Notes: generated by a model from the sequence alone, not told the origin. A DNA stretch of 64,000 nucleotides from Streptomyces sp. NBC_01429 (GCF_036231945.1 NZ_CP109599.1:6723501-6787500), one strand, 5' to 3'. Shown: positions 8,370 through 22,031, counted from the stretch's first letter. Translations and numbers: made by a program.

Positions 8370-8502
8370 GCCGAAAGTGGAGTGACAAGGTCGGCACCGG
8401 CTCCGTACCGCGCTCCGTACCGCGCCCCGACCGGGTCGGAGCGGGGGTGGGCCCGGGTGGCGGACGGACGCCCTGCTAGCCTGGGTGGCGTAATTTCGAC
8501 GT

Positions 8503-8537
8503 CCTTTAAGATCCGTCCCGTGAGGCGGAGAAGGAGG
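8503..8537 (+). promoter_or_regulatory. PyrR-binding hairpin overlapping the pyrR ribosome-binding site
   Basis: The loop and flank TCCCGTGAGGC (8516-8526) match the PyrR-binding consensus UCCNGNGAGGC. It is closed by TCCG/CGGA (8512-8515 with 8526-8529) and CCTTT/GAAGG (8503-8507 with 8530-8534). The Shine-Dalgarno sequence AAGGAGG at 8531-8537 lies in the right arm. PyrR with UMP bound here would block translation, so the pyr operon probably senses pyrimidines by translational repression. A -10-like TAGCCT at 8477-8482 would start the leader near 8489. Confidence 0.78.
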
Positions 8538-8547
8538 TCCGTTTCGT

Positions 8548-9129
8548 ATGGACACCAGCCCCACCAGTGAGAGCGGCGCCCGCGCCGTCCTGGAAGCCCC
8601 CGACATCGCCCGGGTGCTGACCCGTATCGCCCACGAGATCGTCGAACGCGCCAAGGGCGCCGACGACGTGATGCTCCTCGGCATTCCGACCCGAGGCGTC
8701 TTCCTGGCCCGGCGACTGGCCGAAAAGCTCGCTGAGATCACCGGCCGCTCCATCCCGGTCGGCTCCCTCGACATCACCATGTACCGCGACGACCTGCGGC
8801 TGCGGCCCGCCCGCACGCTGGCCCGCACCGACATCCCGGGCGACGGTGTCGACGGCCAACTCGTCGTCCTCGTGGACGACGTCCTCTTCTCCGGCCGCAC
8901 GATCCGCGCCGCGCTCGACGCCCTCGGCGACATCGGGCGCCCCCGGGCCGTCCAGCTGGCCGTCCTGGTCGACCGGGGCCACCGCGAGCTGCCGATCCGC
9001 GCGGACTACGTCGGCAAGAACCTCCCCACGTCACTGCGGGAGACGGTGCGCGTCCAGCTCGCCGAGGAGGACGGCCGGGACACCGTGCTGCTCGGCCTCA
9101 AGCCGCCCGCCGGCTCCGGCGAGCAGTAG
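8548..9129 (+). CDS. pyrR: PyrR bifunctional regulator / uracil phosphoribosyltransferase
   Basis: UMP/UTP-responsive RNA-binding regulator of pyrimidine genes with side activity as uracil phosphoribosyltransferase. The 193 residues have the type I PRTase fold, with the PRPP motif LVVLVDDVLFSGRT and the PyrR-typical DITMYRDDL. The start ATG 8548 has a near-perfect ribosome-binding site. It opens the pyr operon and carries its own target hairpin in the leader. Confidence 0.97.
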   Translation: MDTSPTSESGARAVLEAPDIARVLTRIAHEIVERAKGADDVMLLGIPTRGVFLARRLAEKLAEITGRSIPVGSLDITMYRDDLRLRPARTLARTDIPGDGVDGQLVVLVDDVLFSGRTIRAALDALGDIGRPRAVQLAVLVDRGHRELPIRADYVGKNLPTSLRETVRVQLAEEDGRDTVLLGLKPPAGSGEQ

Positions 9130-9251
9130 CGCGCGCCCCACCGTCCCCGTACGCCTCCGTCCCGTACGGACGCGTCCGCGCGCCGTCCTGCCACGGACGG
9201 GTCCGCGCGCCCGCACGCCCGCACACCCCAGACAACCGGAGCGCTCTCCAG

Positions 9252-10268
9252 ATGCTGCGTCTTCCAGGGGCAAGCCCCCGCACGCCCGGCCATCTCATCT
9301 CCGCAGGCGACCTCAGCCGCGAGGAGGCCGTACTGATCCTCGACACCGCCGAGGAGATGGCCCGGGTCGCCGACCGGCCCATCAAGAAGCTGCCGACCCT
9401 GCGCGGCCGCACCGTCGTGAACCTCTTCTTCGAGGACTCGACCCGCACCCGGATCTCCTTCGAGGCCGCGGCCAAGCGGCTGTCGGCCGACGTGATCAAC
9501 TTCTCCGCGAAGGGCTCGTCCGTCTCCAAGGGCGAGTCGCTCAAGGACACCGCGCTGACCCTGGAGGCGATGGGCGCCGACGCCGTCGTCATCCGCCACC
9601 CCGCCTCGGGCGCCCCGTACCGGCTCGCCACCTCCGGCTGGATCGACGGCGCGGTCGTCAACGCCGGTGACGGCACCCACGAACACCCCACGCAGGCGCT
9701 GCTGGACGCCTTCACCCTGCGCCGCCGCCTGGTCGGCGCGGACGCGGGCCTCGGGCGCGACCTCGAAGGACGGCGCGTCACGATCGTCGGCGACATCCTG
9801 CACAGCCGGGTCGCCCGCTCCAACGTCCTGCTGCTGCACACGCTCGGCGCCCGGGTCACGCTGGTCGCCCCGCCCACCCTCGTCCCCATCGGCGTCGAGC
9901 ACTGGCCGTGCGAGGTCTCGTACGATCTGGACCGGGTGCTGCCCACGTCCGACGCCGTGATGATGCTGCGCGTGCAGCGCGAACGGATGAACGCCGCGTT
10001 CTTCCCGACCGAGCGCGAGTACGCGCGCCGCTACGGCCTGGACGGCGACCGCATGCGGCGGATGCCCGGCACGTCGATCGTCATGCACCCGGGGCCGATG
10101 AACCGCGGTATGGAGATCACCGCCGAGGTCGCGGACTCCGACCGCTGCACCGCCGTCGAGCAGGTCGCCAACGGAGTCTCGATCCGGATGGCCGTGCTCT
10201 ATCTGCTGCTGGGCGGCAACGAGCCCGCCGTCACCACTTCCCGCCCGTCGTCCGAGGAGACCAAGTAA
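9252..10268 (+). CDS. pyrB: Aspartate carbamoyltransferase catalytic subunit
   Basis: Condenses carbamoyl phosphate with aspartate to N-carbamoyl-aspartate. The 338 residues show the carbamoyl-phosphate site FFEDSTRTRISFE and the HPTQALLDA motif. No pyrI regulatory chain is nearby, as expected in actinobacteria. The first ~12 residues, before GHLISAGDL, are an unusual extension encoded over a small GGGGC/GCCCC hairpin. Ribosome-binding spacing at ATG 9252 is weak, so the exact start is less certain than the product. Confidence 0.96.
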   Translation: MLRLPGASPRTPGHLISAGDLSREEAVLILDTAEEMARVADRPIKKLPTLRGRTVVNLFFEDSTRTRISFEAAAKRLSADVINFSAKGSSVSKGESLKDTALTLEAMGADAVVIRHPASGAPYRLATSGWIDGAVVNAGDGTHEHPTQALLDAFTLRRRLVGADAGLGRDLEGRRVTIVGDILHSRVARSNVLLLHTLGARVTLVAPPTLVPIGVEHWPCEVSYDLDRVLPTSDAVMMLRVQRERMNAAFFPTEREYARRYGLDGDRMRRMPGTSIVMHPGPMNRGMEITAEVADSDRCTAVEQVANGVSIRMAVLYLLLGGNEPAVTTSRPSSEETK

Positions 10269-10270
10269 CC

Positions 10271-11557
10271 ATGAGCAAGATCCTGATCCGGGGCGCGAAG
10301 ATCCTCGGCGGCGAGGCGCGCGACGTCCTGATCGACGGCGAGACCATCGAGGCCGTGGGCACGGGGCTGGACGCCGCCGGCGCCACCGTCGTGGAGGCCG
10401 CGGGGCAGATCCTGCTGCCCGGTCTGGTCGATCTGCACACCCATCTGCGCGAGCCCGGCCGCGAGGACTCCGAGACCGTGCTCACCGGCACGAAGGCCGC
10501 CGCCGTGGGCGGCTTCACCGCCGTCCACGCCATGGCCAACACCTTCCCCGTCGCGGACACCGCCGGGGTCGTCGAGCAGGTCTGGCGGCTGGGCCGGGAG
10601 TCCGGCTACTGCGACGTGCAGCCGGTCGGCGCCGTCACCGTCGGCCTGGAGGGCAAGCACCTCGCCGAGCTGGGCGCCATGCACGACTCCGCCGCCAACG
10701 TCCGGGTCTTCTCCGACGACGGCAAGTGCGTGGACGACGCGGTGATCATGCGCAGGGCGCTGGAGTACGTCAAGGCGTTCGACGGCGTCATCGCCCAGCA
10801 CGCCCAGGAGCCCCGGCTCACCGAGGGCGCCCAGATGAACGAGGGCGTCGTCTCCGCCGAGCTGGGCCTCGGCGGCTGGCCCGCGGTGGCCGAGGAATCG
10901 ATCATCGCCCGCGACGTCCTGCTCGCCGCGCACGTCGGGTCCCGGGTGCACATCTGCCACCTCTCCACCGCCGGCTCGGTCGAGCTGGTGCGCTGGGCCA
11001 AGTCCAAGGGGTGGAACGTCACCGCCGAGGTCACCCCGCACCACCTGCTGCTCACCGATGAACTCGTACGGTCGTACAACCCCGTCTACAAGGTGAACCC
11101 GCCCCTGCGCACCGAGGCCGACGTCCTCGCCCTGCGCGCCGCCCTCGCTGACGGCACGATCGACTGCGTCGCCACCGACCACGCCCCGCACCCGCACGAG
11201 GACAAGGACTGCGAGTGGGCCGCCGCCGCCATGGGCATGGTGGGGCTGGAGACCGCCCTGTCGGTGGTCCAGGAGACGATGGTCGAGACCGGACTGCTCG
11301 ACTGGGCCGGGGTGGCCGACCGGATGTCGCTGCGCCCAGCGCGCATCGGCCGTCTCGAAGGACACGGCCGTCCCGTCTCGGCAGGCGAGCCCGCCAACCT
11401 GACCCTGGTCGATCCGGCATACCGTGGAGCGGTGGACCCCGCGGGCTTCGCCTCCCGCAGCCGTAACACCCCCTACGAGGGCCGAGAGCTGCCGGGACGC
11501 GTGACCCACACCTTCCTCCGGGGCCGCGCCACGGTCGTCGACGGGAAGCTGGCGTGA
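10271..11557 (+). CDS. pyrC: Dihydroorotase
   Basis: Zinc amidohydrolase closing carbamoyl-aspartate to dihydroorotate. The 428-residue type I enzyme has the metal motif DLHTHLREPG, the ATDHAPHPHEDK segment and the GRLEGHGRPVSAGEPAN C-terminal stretch. It starts at ATG 10271, 2 bp after pyrB. Its stop overlaps the GTG of the next gene. Confidence 0.97.
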   Translation: MSKILIRGAKILGGEARDVLIDGETIEAVGTGLDAAGATVVEAAGQILLPGLVDLHTHLREPGREDSETVLTGTKAAAVGGFTAVHAMANTFPVADTAGVVEQVWRLGRESGYCDVQPVGAVTVGLEGKHLAELGAMHDSAANVRVFSDDGKCVDDAVIMRRALEYVKAFDGVIAQHAQEPRLTEGAQMNEGVVSAELGLGGWPAVAEESIIARDVLLAAHVGSRVHICHLSTAGSVELVRWAKSKGWNVTAEVTPHHLLLTDELVRSYNPVYKVNPPLRTEADVLALRAALADGTIDCVATDHAPHPHEDKDCEWAAAAMGMVGLETALSVVQETMVETGLLDWAGVADRMSLRPARIGRLEGHGRPVSAGEPANLTLVDPAYRGAVDPAGFASRSRNTPYEGRELPGRVTHTFLRGRATVVDGKLA

Positions 11558-12204
11558 CAGGCATGACAAGCGTGAGCAGTGCGAAGCTCCTCCTCCCCCT
11601 GGCCGCCGAGCGGAAATCGGCGGACGTGACCGACTGGGCCGCCCGCATCGGCTGGGTGGTCGGTCTGCTGCTCTTCATCGCGCTCGTCTACTGGCTGATG
11701 CGCCAGGGCTGGAAGTGGCGCGGCAGTCTCCAGTCCGATCTGCCCGAGCTGCCCACCCGCCCGTCGCCCACCACCACCCTCAACGGAGACGGCAAGCCGC
11801 CGCTGACTGAAATGCCGGAACAGCCGGGCGAGGCCCGCCTCCGTACGGAGGGCCGCTACCACGGCTCCACGACCGCCGGACAGTGGCTCGACCGGATCGT
11901 CGCCCACGGCCTCGGCTCCCGCAGCCGCGTCGAGCTGACGCTCACGGACGCCGGCCTGGACGTCGTACGGCCCGGGGCGAACGACTTCTTCATCCCCGTG
12001 GAGCGGCTGCGCGAGGCCAGGCTCGACAAGGGCATCGCCGGCAAGGTGCTCGCCGAGGGCGGTCTGCTGATCGTCACCTGGCAGCTCGGCGACACGCTGA
12101 TCGACTCCGGCTTCCGCTCCGACCGGTCGGCCGAACACGCCGCCTGGGTCGAAGCCATCAACTCCCTGACCCACCTGATCACGACGGAAGGCCCCGCACG
12201 ATGA
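11554..12204 (+). CDS. Single-pass membrane protein in the pyr operon, PH-like C-terminal domain
   Basis: Unknown function, conserved in streptomycete pyr operons as I recall. The 216 residues have one N-terminal membrane helix (about 29-47, IGWVVGLLLFIALVYWLM), a short Pro-rich linker, and a cytoplasmic domain that looks like a bacterial PH-type beta barrel. Its GTG start overlaps the pyrC stop and its stop overlaps the carA ATG, so it is strictly co-translated with pyrimidine enzymes. It is sometimes labelled a transporter, but one helix does not support that. Confidence 0.85.
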   Translation: MTGMTSVSSAKLLLPLAAERKSADVTDWAARIGWVVGLLLFIALVYWLMRQGWKWRGSLQSDLPELPTRPSPTTTLNGDGKPPLTEMPEQPGEARLRTEGRYHGSTTAGQWLDRIVAHGLGSRSRVELTLTDAGLDVVRPGANDFFIPVERLREARLDKGIAGKVLAEGGLLIVTWQLGDTLIDSGFRSDRSAEHAAWVEAINSLTHLITTEGPAR

Positions 12205-13338
12205 CCACCTCCACCCCGGGAACCGCCCGCGACAAGGTGTCTCCCGCCGTACTCGTCCTGGAGGACGGCCGCAGCTTCAGCGGCCGTGCCTACGGGGCCG
12301 TGGGGGAGACCTTCGGAGAGGCGGTGTTCTCCACCGGCATGACCGGCTACCAGGAGACCCTGACCGACCCGTCGTACCACCGGCAGGTCGTCGTGATGAC
12401 CGCCCCGCACATCGGCAACACCGGCGTCAACGACGAGGACGCCGAGTCCCGGCGCATCTGGGTCTCCGGCTACGTCGTACGCGACCCCGCGCGCACCCCG
12501 TCCAACTGGCGCTCGCGCCGCTCCCTCGACGACGAGCTGGTCGCCCAGGGCGTCGTCGGCATCAGCGGCATCGACACCCGCGCCCTCACCCGCCATCTGC
12601 GCGAGCGCGGCGCGATGCGCGTCGGGATCTTCTCCGGTCCGTCCCTGGCGGACGGGGCGACGCTGCTCGCCCGCGTCCGGCGGGCCCCCGAGATGACCGG
12701 CGCCGACCTCTCCGCCGAGGTCTCCGCCGCCGAGACGTACGTCGTCCCCGCGATCGGCGAGAAGCGCTTCACCGTCGCCGCGCTCGACCTCGGCATCAAG
12801 GGCATGACCCCGCACCGGATGGCCGAGCGCGGCATCGAGGTGCACGTCCTGCCCGCCACCGCCACGCTGGACGAGGTGTACGCCACCGCGCCCGACGGCG
12901 TCTTCCTCTCCAACGGCCCCGGCGACCCCGCCACCGCCGACCTCACCGTCGTCAAGGGCGTGCTGGAGCGCGGTACGCCGCTCTTCGGGATCTGCTTCGG
13001 CAACCAGCTGCTCGGCCGCGCGCTCGGCTTCGGCACGTACAAGCTGAAGTACGGCCACCGCGGCATCAACCAGCCCGTCCAGGACCGGACGACCGGCAAG
13101 GTCGAGGTCACCGCGCACAACCACGGCTTCGCCGTCGACGCGCCGCTCGACCGGGTCTCCGACACCCCCTACGGCCGCGCCGAGGTCTCCCACGTCTGCC
13201 TCAACGACAACGTCGTGGAGGGGCTCAGGCTGCTCGACCGGCCCGTCTTCAGCGTCCAGTACCACCCCGAGGCAGCCGCGGGTCCGCACGACGCCGCGTA
13301 CCTGTTCGACCGCTTCGTACAGCTCATGGAGGGCCAGC

Positions 13339-13346
<8 letters not shown>
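12201..13346 (+). CDS. carA: Carbamoyl-phosphate synthase small (glutaminase) subunit
   Basis: Hydrolyses glutamine and channels ammonia to CarB. The 381 residues have the CarA N-terminal domain (FSTGMTGYQETLTDPSY) and a class I glutamine amidotransferase domain with nucleophile Cys in GICFGNQ and the His/Glu pair in YHPEA. It starts at ATG 12201 overlapping the upstream stop, and overlaps carB by 8 nt. Confidence 0.97.
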
Positions 13347-16650
<3,304 letters not shown>

Positions 16651-16660
16651 TCAGCCAGCG

Positions 16661-16696
16661 GAGGAGGGGGACACCGGAACCGGTGTCCCCCTCCTC
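16661..16696 (+). terminator. Strong hairpin after carB
   Basis: GAGGAGGGGGACACCGG pairs with CCGGTGTCCCCCTCCTC. It lies in the 74-bp carB-pyrD gap inside the operon, so it may partly separate pyrD-pyrF transcription from upstream genes. Confidence 0.8.
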
Positions 16697-16724
16697 ATGA
16701 GGTCTCAGAGGACACCCCACCCAC

Positions 16725-17830
<1,106 letters not shown>

Positions 17831-17834
<4 letters not shown>

Positions 17835-18673
17835 CCGCCCTGGCTCCCTTCGGCACCCGGCTGCGCCACGCGATGGGCACCCGCGGGCCGCTCTGCGTCG
17901 GCATCGACCCGCACGGCTCGCTGCTCACGGACTGGGGCCTGAACGACGACATCGCGGGCCTGGAGCGCTTCACCCGTACGGTGGTGGACGCGCTGGCGGG
18001 CCAGGTGGCCGTGCTCAAGCCGCAGTCCGCCTTCTTCGAACGCTTCGGGTCGCGCGGCATCGCCGTCCTGGAGAAGGCCGTCGCCGAGGCGCGCTCGGCC
18101 GGGGCGCTGGTCCTGATGGACGCCAAGCGCGGTGACATCGGCTCGACCATGGGCGCGTACGCGGCGACCTACCTCGACCCCGCCTCGCCGCTCTTCTCGG
18201 ACGCGGTGACGCTCTCGCCGTACCTCGGCTTCGGATCCCTGCGCCCGGCGCTGGACGCGGCGCGGGCGGCCGGCTGCGGCGTCTTCGTCCTCGCCCTGAC
18301 GTCCAATCCGGAGGGCGCCGAGGTGCAGCGCGCCACCGCCGCCGACGGCCGGTCCCTCGCCGGGCTGATGCTCGGTCACATCGCGGCGGAGAACGCGGGC
18401 GCCGAGCCGCTGGGCTCGGTCGGCGCGGTCGTGGGCGCGACACTCGGCGACGCCGGGGTGGATCTCGCCGTCAACGGGCCGCTGCTCGCCCCCGGCATCG
18501 GCGCGCAGGGCGCGACCCCCGCCGATCTGCCGGGCGTCTTCGGCGCCTCGGTCGGCCAGGTGGTGCCGAGCGTCAGCCGGGGCGTGCTGCGCCACGGTCC
18601 CGACGCCGGAGCGCTGCGGGGGGCCGCGGAGCGTCTCGCGGACGAGGTGAGGGCGGCGGTCGGCGGCGCGTGA
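17831..18673 (+). CDS. pyrF: Orotidine-5'-phosphate decarboxylase (type 2)
   Basis: Decarboxylates OMP to UMP, the last step of de novo UMP synthesis. The 280-residue type 2 enzyme is the form usual in actinobacteria and has the catalytic motif LVLMDAKRGDIGST plus the substrate segment VGIDPHG near the N-terminus. ATG 17831 overlaps the pyrD stop. It is the last gene of the pyr operon. The following 311 bp hold no gene, only short GC repeats and the mihF promoter. Confidence 0.97.
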
Positions 18674-18847
18674 GGGGTCCGGCGAGGCCGTACGAGCGCT
18701 CCGGCGGGAGCGTTCGGGCGGTCGGGCGGGAGCGTTCGAGCGGTCCGGCCGGAGGAAGGATGACCGGGATCCTGTCCAAAAAGTTGGGCAAAATGCCCCA
18801 AAAGCTAACTCCGATCGATGCTGACCAGGACTTTTCGTCTGTTCTCG

Positions 18848-18876
18848 CTGACTCCGGCGGCCATGGCCGCTAGTCT
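18848..18876 (+). promoter_or_regulatory. Putative mihF promoter
   Basis: CTGACT (18848-18853) and TAGTCT (18871-18876) are 17 bp apart, resembling a principal-sigma promoter. Transcription would begin near 18883, leaving a leader of about 100 nt before the GTG. The surrounding DNA is locally AT-richer than its neighbours. Confidence 0.5.
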
Positions 18877-18984
18877 CCGTCGAGAGCCAACGTGCAGTGC
18901 GTTGCCCGTTGCTCGCCTGGTGTGGGGCGATTAGGTTCCTCACCGGTCCGTATCCGACAGTTCGACATCCGAGGTGACGTAGGC

Positions 18985-19308
18985 GTGGCTCTTCCGCCCC
19001 TTACCCCTGAACAGCGCGCAGCCGCGCTCGAAAAGGCCGCCGCGGCTCGCCGGGAGCGGGCCGAGGTCAAGAATCGACTCAAGCACTCCGGTGCGTCGCT
19101 TCATGACGTGATCAAGCAGGGCCAGGAGAACGACGTCATCGGGAAGATGAAGGTCTCCGCCCTGCTCGAATCCCTGCCCGGCGTGGGCAAGGTCCGCGCC
19201 AAGCAGATCATGGAACGGCTCGGCATTTCCGAAAGCCGCCGCGTCCGCGGTCTCGGCTCCAACCAGATCGCCTCCCTGGAGCGCGAGTTCGGCGGTAAGC
19301 CCGCCTGA
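18985..19308 (+). CDS. mihF: Actinobacterial integration host factor (sIHF/mIHF)
   Basis: Small nucleoid-associated protein that binds duplex DNA, alters its topology and affects development and antibiotic production in Streptomyces. The 107 residues start at GTG 18985 (VALPPLTPEQRAAALEKAA) behind a GAGGTGA ribosome-binding site. The helix-two-turns-helix region SLPGVGKVRAKQIMERLGI is the DNA-contacting part. It lies upstream of gmk, as in other actinobacteria. Confidence 0.97.
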   Translation: MALPPLTPEQRAAALEKAAAARRERAEVKNRLKHSGASLHDVIKQGQENDVIGKMKVSALLESLPGVGKVRAKQIMERLGISESRRVRGLGSNQIASLEREFGGKPA

Positions 19309-19309
19309 C

Positions 19310-19340
19310 GTTCCCGGGCACTCCCGGGAACCTGGATAAT
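19310..19340 (+). promoter_or_regulatory. Hairpin after mihF and leaderless gmk promoter
   Basis: GTTCCCGGG/CCCGGGAAC (19310-19331, loop CACT) follows the mihF stop directly and can serve as its terminator. A -10-like GATAAT at 19335-19340 is six bases before the gmk ATG (19347), with no Shine-Dalgarno sequence, which suggests a leaderless gmk transcript. Confidence 0.6.
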
Positions 19341-19346
19341 CGCTGC

Positions 19347-19910
19347 ATGGCAGCAGAGGTACGACCGCGGCTGACCGTGCTCTCCGGCCCCTCCGGGGTC
19401 GGTAAGAGCACGGTCGTCGCGCATATGCGCAAGGTCCACCCCGAGGTATGGCTCTCGGTGTCGGCCACCACGAGAAAGCCGCGCCCCGGCGAGCGCCACG
19501 GCGTCCAGTACTTCTTCGTCTCCGACGAGGAGTTCGACAAGCTGGTCGCCAACGGCGAACTGCTGGAGTGGGCGGAGTTCGCGGGCAACCGTTACGGCAC
19601 CCCGCGTCAGGCGGTCCTCGACCGGCTGGCGGCGGGTGAGCCCGTACTCCTGGAGATCGACCTCCAGGGAGCCCGGCAGGTCAAGGAGTCGATGGGGGAA
19701 TCCCGGCTGGTCTTCCTGGCCCCCCCGAGCTGGGACGAGCTGGTGCGCCGGCTCACCGGACGCGGTACCGAATCGGCCGAGGTGATCGAGCGCCGGCTGG
19801 AGGCCGCCAAGGTGGAACTGGCCGCCGAGTCGGAGTTCGATACGACGCTGGTCAACACCTCCGTCGAGGATGTGGCGCGCGAGCTGCTAGCCTTGATGTC
19901 AGTTGCGTGA
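19347..19910 (+). CDS. gmk: Guanylate kinase
   Basis: Phosphorylates GMP to GDP. The 187 residues carry the P-loop GPSGVGKST at 14-22, the GMP-binding segment VSATTRKPRPGE and the LLEIDLQGA stretch. ATG 19347 is supported by the family N-terminus. rpoZ follows 125 bp later. Confidence 0.97.
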   Translation: MAAEVRPRLTVLSGPSGVGKSTVVAHMRKVHPEVWLSVSATTRKPRPGERHGVQYFFVSDEEFDKLVANGELLEWAEFAGNRYGTPRQAVLDRLAAGEPVLLEIDLQGARQVKESMGESRLVFLAPPSWDELVRRLTGRGTESAEVIERRLEAAKVELAAESEFDTTLVNTSVEDVARELLALMSVA

Positions 19911-20035
19911 TCTTTTGTGTGCTGCCCGGATTCCGGGCGGACGAGGATTCCTCGGACCACAGCGGTGAAATCCCGCGGTACACAGAAGTGCGCGACCACC
20001 TGTTTTTCCCTGAATTTTCTTCGGAAGGCAAGAGA

Positions 20036-20308
20036 GTGTCCTCTTCCATCACCACGCCCGAGGGCATCATCAACCCGCCGATCGACGAGCTGCTCGAGGC
20101 CACGGACTCGAAGTACAGCCTCGTGATCTACGCGGCCAAGCGCGCGCGTCAGATCAACGCGTACTACTCGCAGCTCGGTGAGGGCCTGCTTGAGTACGTC
20201 GGTCCGCTGGTGGACACCCACGTCCACGAGAAGCCGCTCTCGATCGCCCTGCGCGAGATCAACGCGGGTCTGCTGACCTCCGAGGCCATCGAGGGCCCGG
20301 CCCAGTAG
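20036..20308 (+). CDS. rpoZ: RNA polymerase omega subunit
   Basis: Helps assemble and stabilise RNA polymerase by clamping the beta' chain. The 90 residues start at GTG 20036 (VSSSITTPEGIINPPID) and include the core YAAKRARQINAYY and KPLSIALREINAG. This start matches the known streptomycete length; the open frame upstream is leader with a small hairpin (19924-19938). Confidence 0.96.
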   Translation: MSSSITTPEGIINPPIDELLEATDSKYSLVIYAAKRARQINAYYSQLGEGLLEYVGPLVDTHVHEKPLSIALREINAGLLTSEAIEGPAQ

Positions 20309-20337
20309 GCGTCCCAACAGCACAGGTTTTCTCACCC

Positions 20338-20366
20338 CAGGCCCGGTAGAGCGACTGCCGGGCCTG
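20338..20366 (+). terminator. Hairpin after rpoZ
   Basis: CAGGCCCGG pairs with CCGGGCCTG across an 11-nt loop. It lies 30 bp after the rpoZ stop. Downstream, the 13-mer CTTGTGGGGCCCG is repeated twice at 20425-20437 and 20439-20451, before the coaBC start. Confidence 0.65.
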
Positions 20367-20469
20367 TGGTGTGTCATGGGAGGTGTCAGGGAAGCCGCCA
20401 CGTCCTCGTGGGCGCGGGCAGGTTCTTGTGGGGCCCGCCTTGTGGGGCCCGTGGAGGGGAGAGAACACG

Positions 20470-21693
20470 GTGGACAGGCCGAAGGTCGTTCTGGGGGTCG
20501 CGGGCGGGATCGCCGCGTACAAGGCGTGCGAGCTGCTGCGGCGGCTGACCGAATCGGGCCATGACGTACGGGTCGTACCGACCGCCTCGTCCCTGCACTT
20601 CGTCGGCGCCGCGACCTGGTCCGCGCTCTCCGGCCACCCGGTCTCCACCGAGGTCTGGTCCGACGTCCACGAGGTGCCGCACGTGCGGATCGGGCAGTCC
20701 GCCGATCTGGTCGTGGTCGCCCCGGCCACCGCCGACCTGCTCGCGAAGGCCGCGCACGGGCTCGCCGACGACCTGCTGACCAATACGCTGCTCACCGCCC
20801 GGTGCCCGGTCGTCTTCGCGCCCGCAATGCACACCGAGATGTGGGAGCACCCGGCCACCCAGGAGAACGTGGCGACGCTGCGCCGGCGCGGCGCCGTCGT
20901 CATCGAGCCCGCCGTCGGCAGGCTCACCGGCGTGGACACCGGCAAGGGCCGGCTGCCGGACCCGGGGGAGATCTTCGAACTCTGCCGCCGGGTGCTGGCG
21001 CGGGGCGTGGCGGAACCCGATCTGGCCGGCCGCCACGTGGTGATCAGCGCGGGCGGTACGCGCGAACCGCTGGACCCCGTGCGCTACCTCGGCAACCGGT
21101 CCTCGGGCAAGCAGGGGTACGCCCTGGCCCGTACGGCGGCGGCCCGGGGCGCGCGGGTCACCCTTGTCGAGGCCAATACGGGGATGACCGACCCGGCGGG
21201 CGTCGACGTGGTGCATGTGGGGACCGCCGTACAGCTGCGGGAGGCCGTGCTGAAGGCCGCCGCCGGGGCCGACGCGGTGGTCATGGCGGCGGCCGTGGCG
21301 GATTTCCGGCCACTGTCCTACGCCTCGGGCAAGATCAAGAAGAAGGACGGCGAGGAGCCCGCGCCCGTCGCCCTGGTCCGCAACCCGGACATCCTCGCCG
21401 AGGTCGCGGCCGAGCGGGCGCGTCCGGGCCAGGTGGTGGTCGGCTTCGCCGCCGAGACGGACGACGTCCTCGCCAACGGCCGGCACAAGCTGCGGCGCAA
21501 GGGTTGTGACCTGCTCGTCGTCAACGAGGTCGGGGAACGGAAGACCTTCGGCGCAGAGGAGAACGAGGCGGTCGTGCTGGCGGCGGACGGTGGCGAGACG
21601 CCGGTGCCGTACGGGCCGAAGGAGGCGCTGGCGGACGTGGTGTGGGACCTGGTGGCGCACCGGCTGCCGGGCTCTCCGGGGAACGACGGCTGA
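20470..21693 (+). CDS. coaBC: Bifunctional phosphopantothenoylcysteine decarboxylase / phosphopantothenate-cysteine ligase
   Basis: Two steps of coenzyme A synthesis: CTP-dependent ligation of cysteine to 4'-phosphopantothenate, and FMN-dependent decarboxylation. The 407 residues have the CoaC flavoprotein half (GVAGGIAAYKACELLRRL, PAMHTEMWEHPAT) and the CoaB half (SAGGTREPLDPVRYLGNRSSG). It starts at GTG 20470. It was historically called dfp. Confidence 0.96.
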   Translation: MDRPKVVLGVAGGIAAYKACELLRRLTESGHDVRVVPTASSLHFVGAATWSALSGHPVSTEVWSDVHEVPHVRIGQSADLVVVAPATADLLAKAAHGLADDLLTNTLLTARCPVVFAPAMHTEMWEHPATQENVATLRRRGAVVIEPAVGRLTGVDTGKGRLPDPGEIFELCRRVLARGVAEPDLAGRHVVISAGGTREPLDPVRYLGNRSSGKQGYALARTAAARGARVTLVEANTGMTDPAGVDVVHVGTAVQLREAVLKAAAGADAVVMAAAVADFRPLSYASGKIKKKDGEEPAPVALVRNPDILAEVAAERARPGQVVVGFAAETDDVLANGRHKLRRKGCDLLVVNEVGERKTFGAEENEAVVLAADGGETPVPYGPKEALADVVWDLVAHRLPGSPGNDG

Positions 21694-22001
21694 GCGGGCG
21701 GACGCCGCGGGCGGTGGCGGGGCGCGGGCGGGGCGGCGGCGCGGGCGCTCGGCGCGGGCAGGGACGCTCGGCGCGGGCGCGCGGGGGGCGCGTATGAACA
21801 GTGCGTTGCGCGATCAGGGCGGCCGACCGGTATGGGCGACTTTCGACCCGCTTCCGGGGTGGGGCCCGGCAGCCGCGGCGAGTGTCGCGAAACCGCCGGG
21901 AAGACCGGCGCGAAGCCGCCGTGAGGGCCTCTGGCCGGGGCGTTCGCCATGGCCCATAATTCCAGGGCCACGGGCGAAGCGACTCCCACAGAACGAGACA
22001 C

Positions 22002-22031
22002 TTGCCCCGGTGACCCGATTCGACCGATAAA
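22002..22031 (+). promoter_or_regulatory. Putative metK promoter
   Basis: TTGCCC (22002-22007) and GATAAA (22026-22031) are spaced 18 bp, giving a leader of roughly 80 nt. The 423-bp gap from 21694 otherwise holds a very GC-rich stretch with a repeated GCTCGGCGCGGGC and no gene. No SAM-riboswitch consensus is recognisable here. Confidence 0.35.

Noticed and set aside
9160..9220. Near-identical repeat of GGACGCGTCCGCGCGCC and GGACGGGTCCGCGCGCC between pyrR and pyrB
   Set aside because: Short GC-rich repeats are common in this genome, and the pair shows no palindromic or operator-like arrangement.
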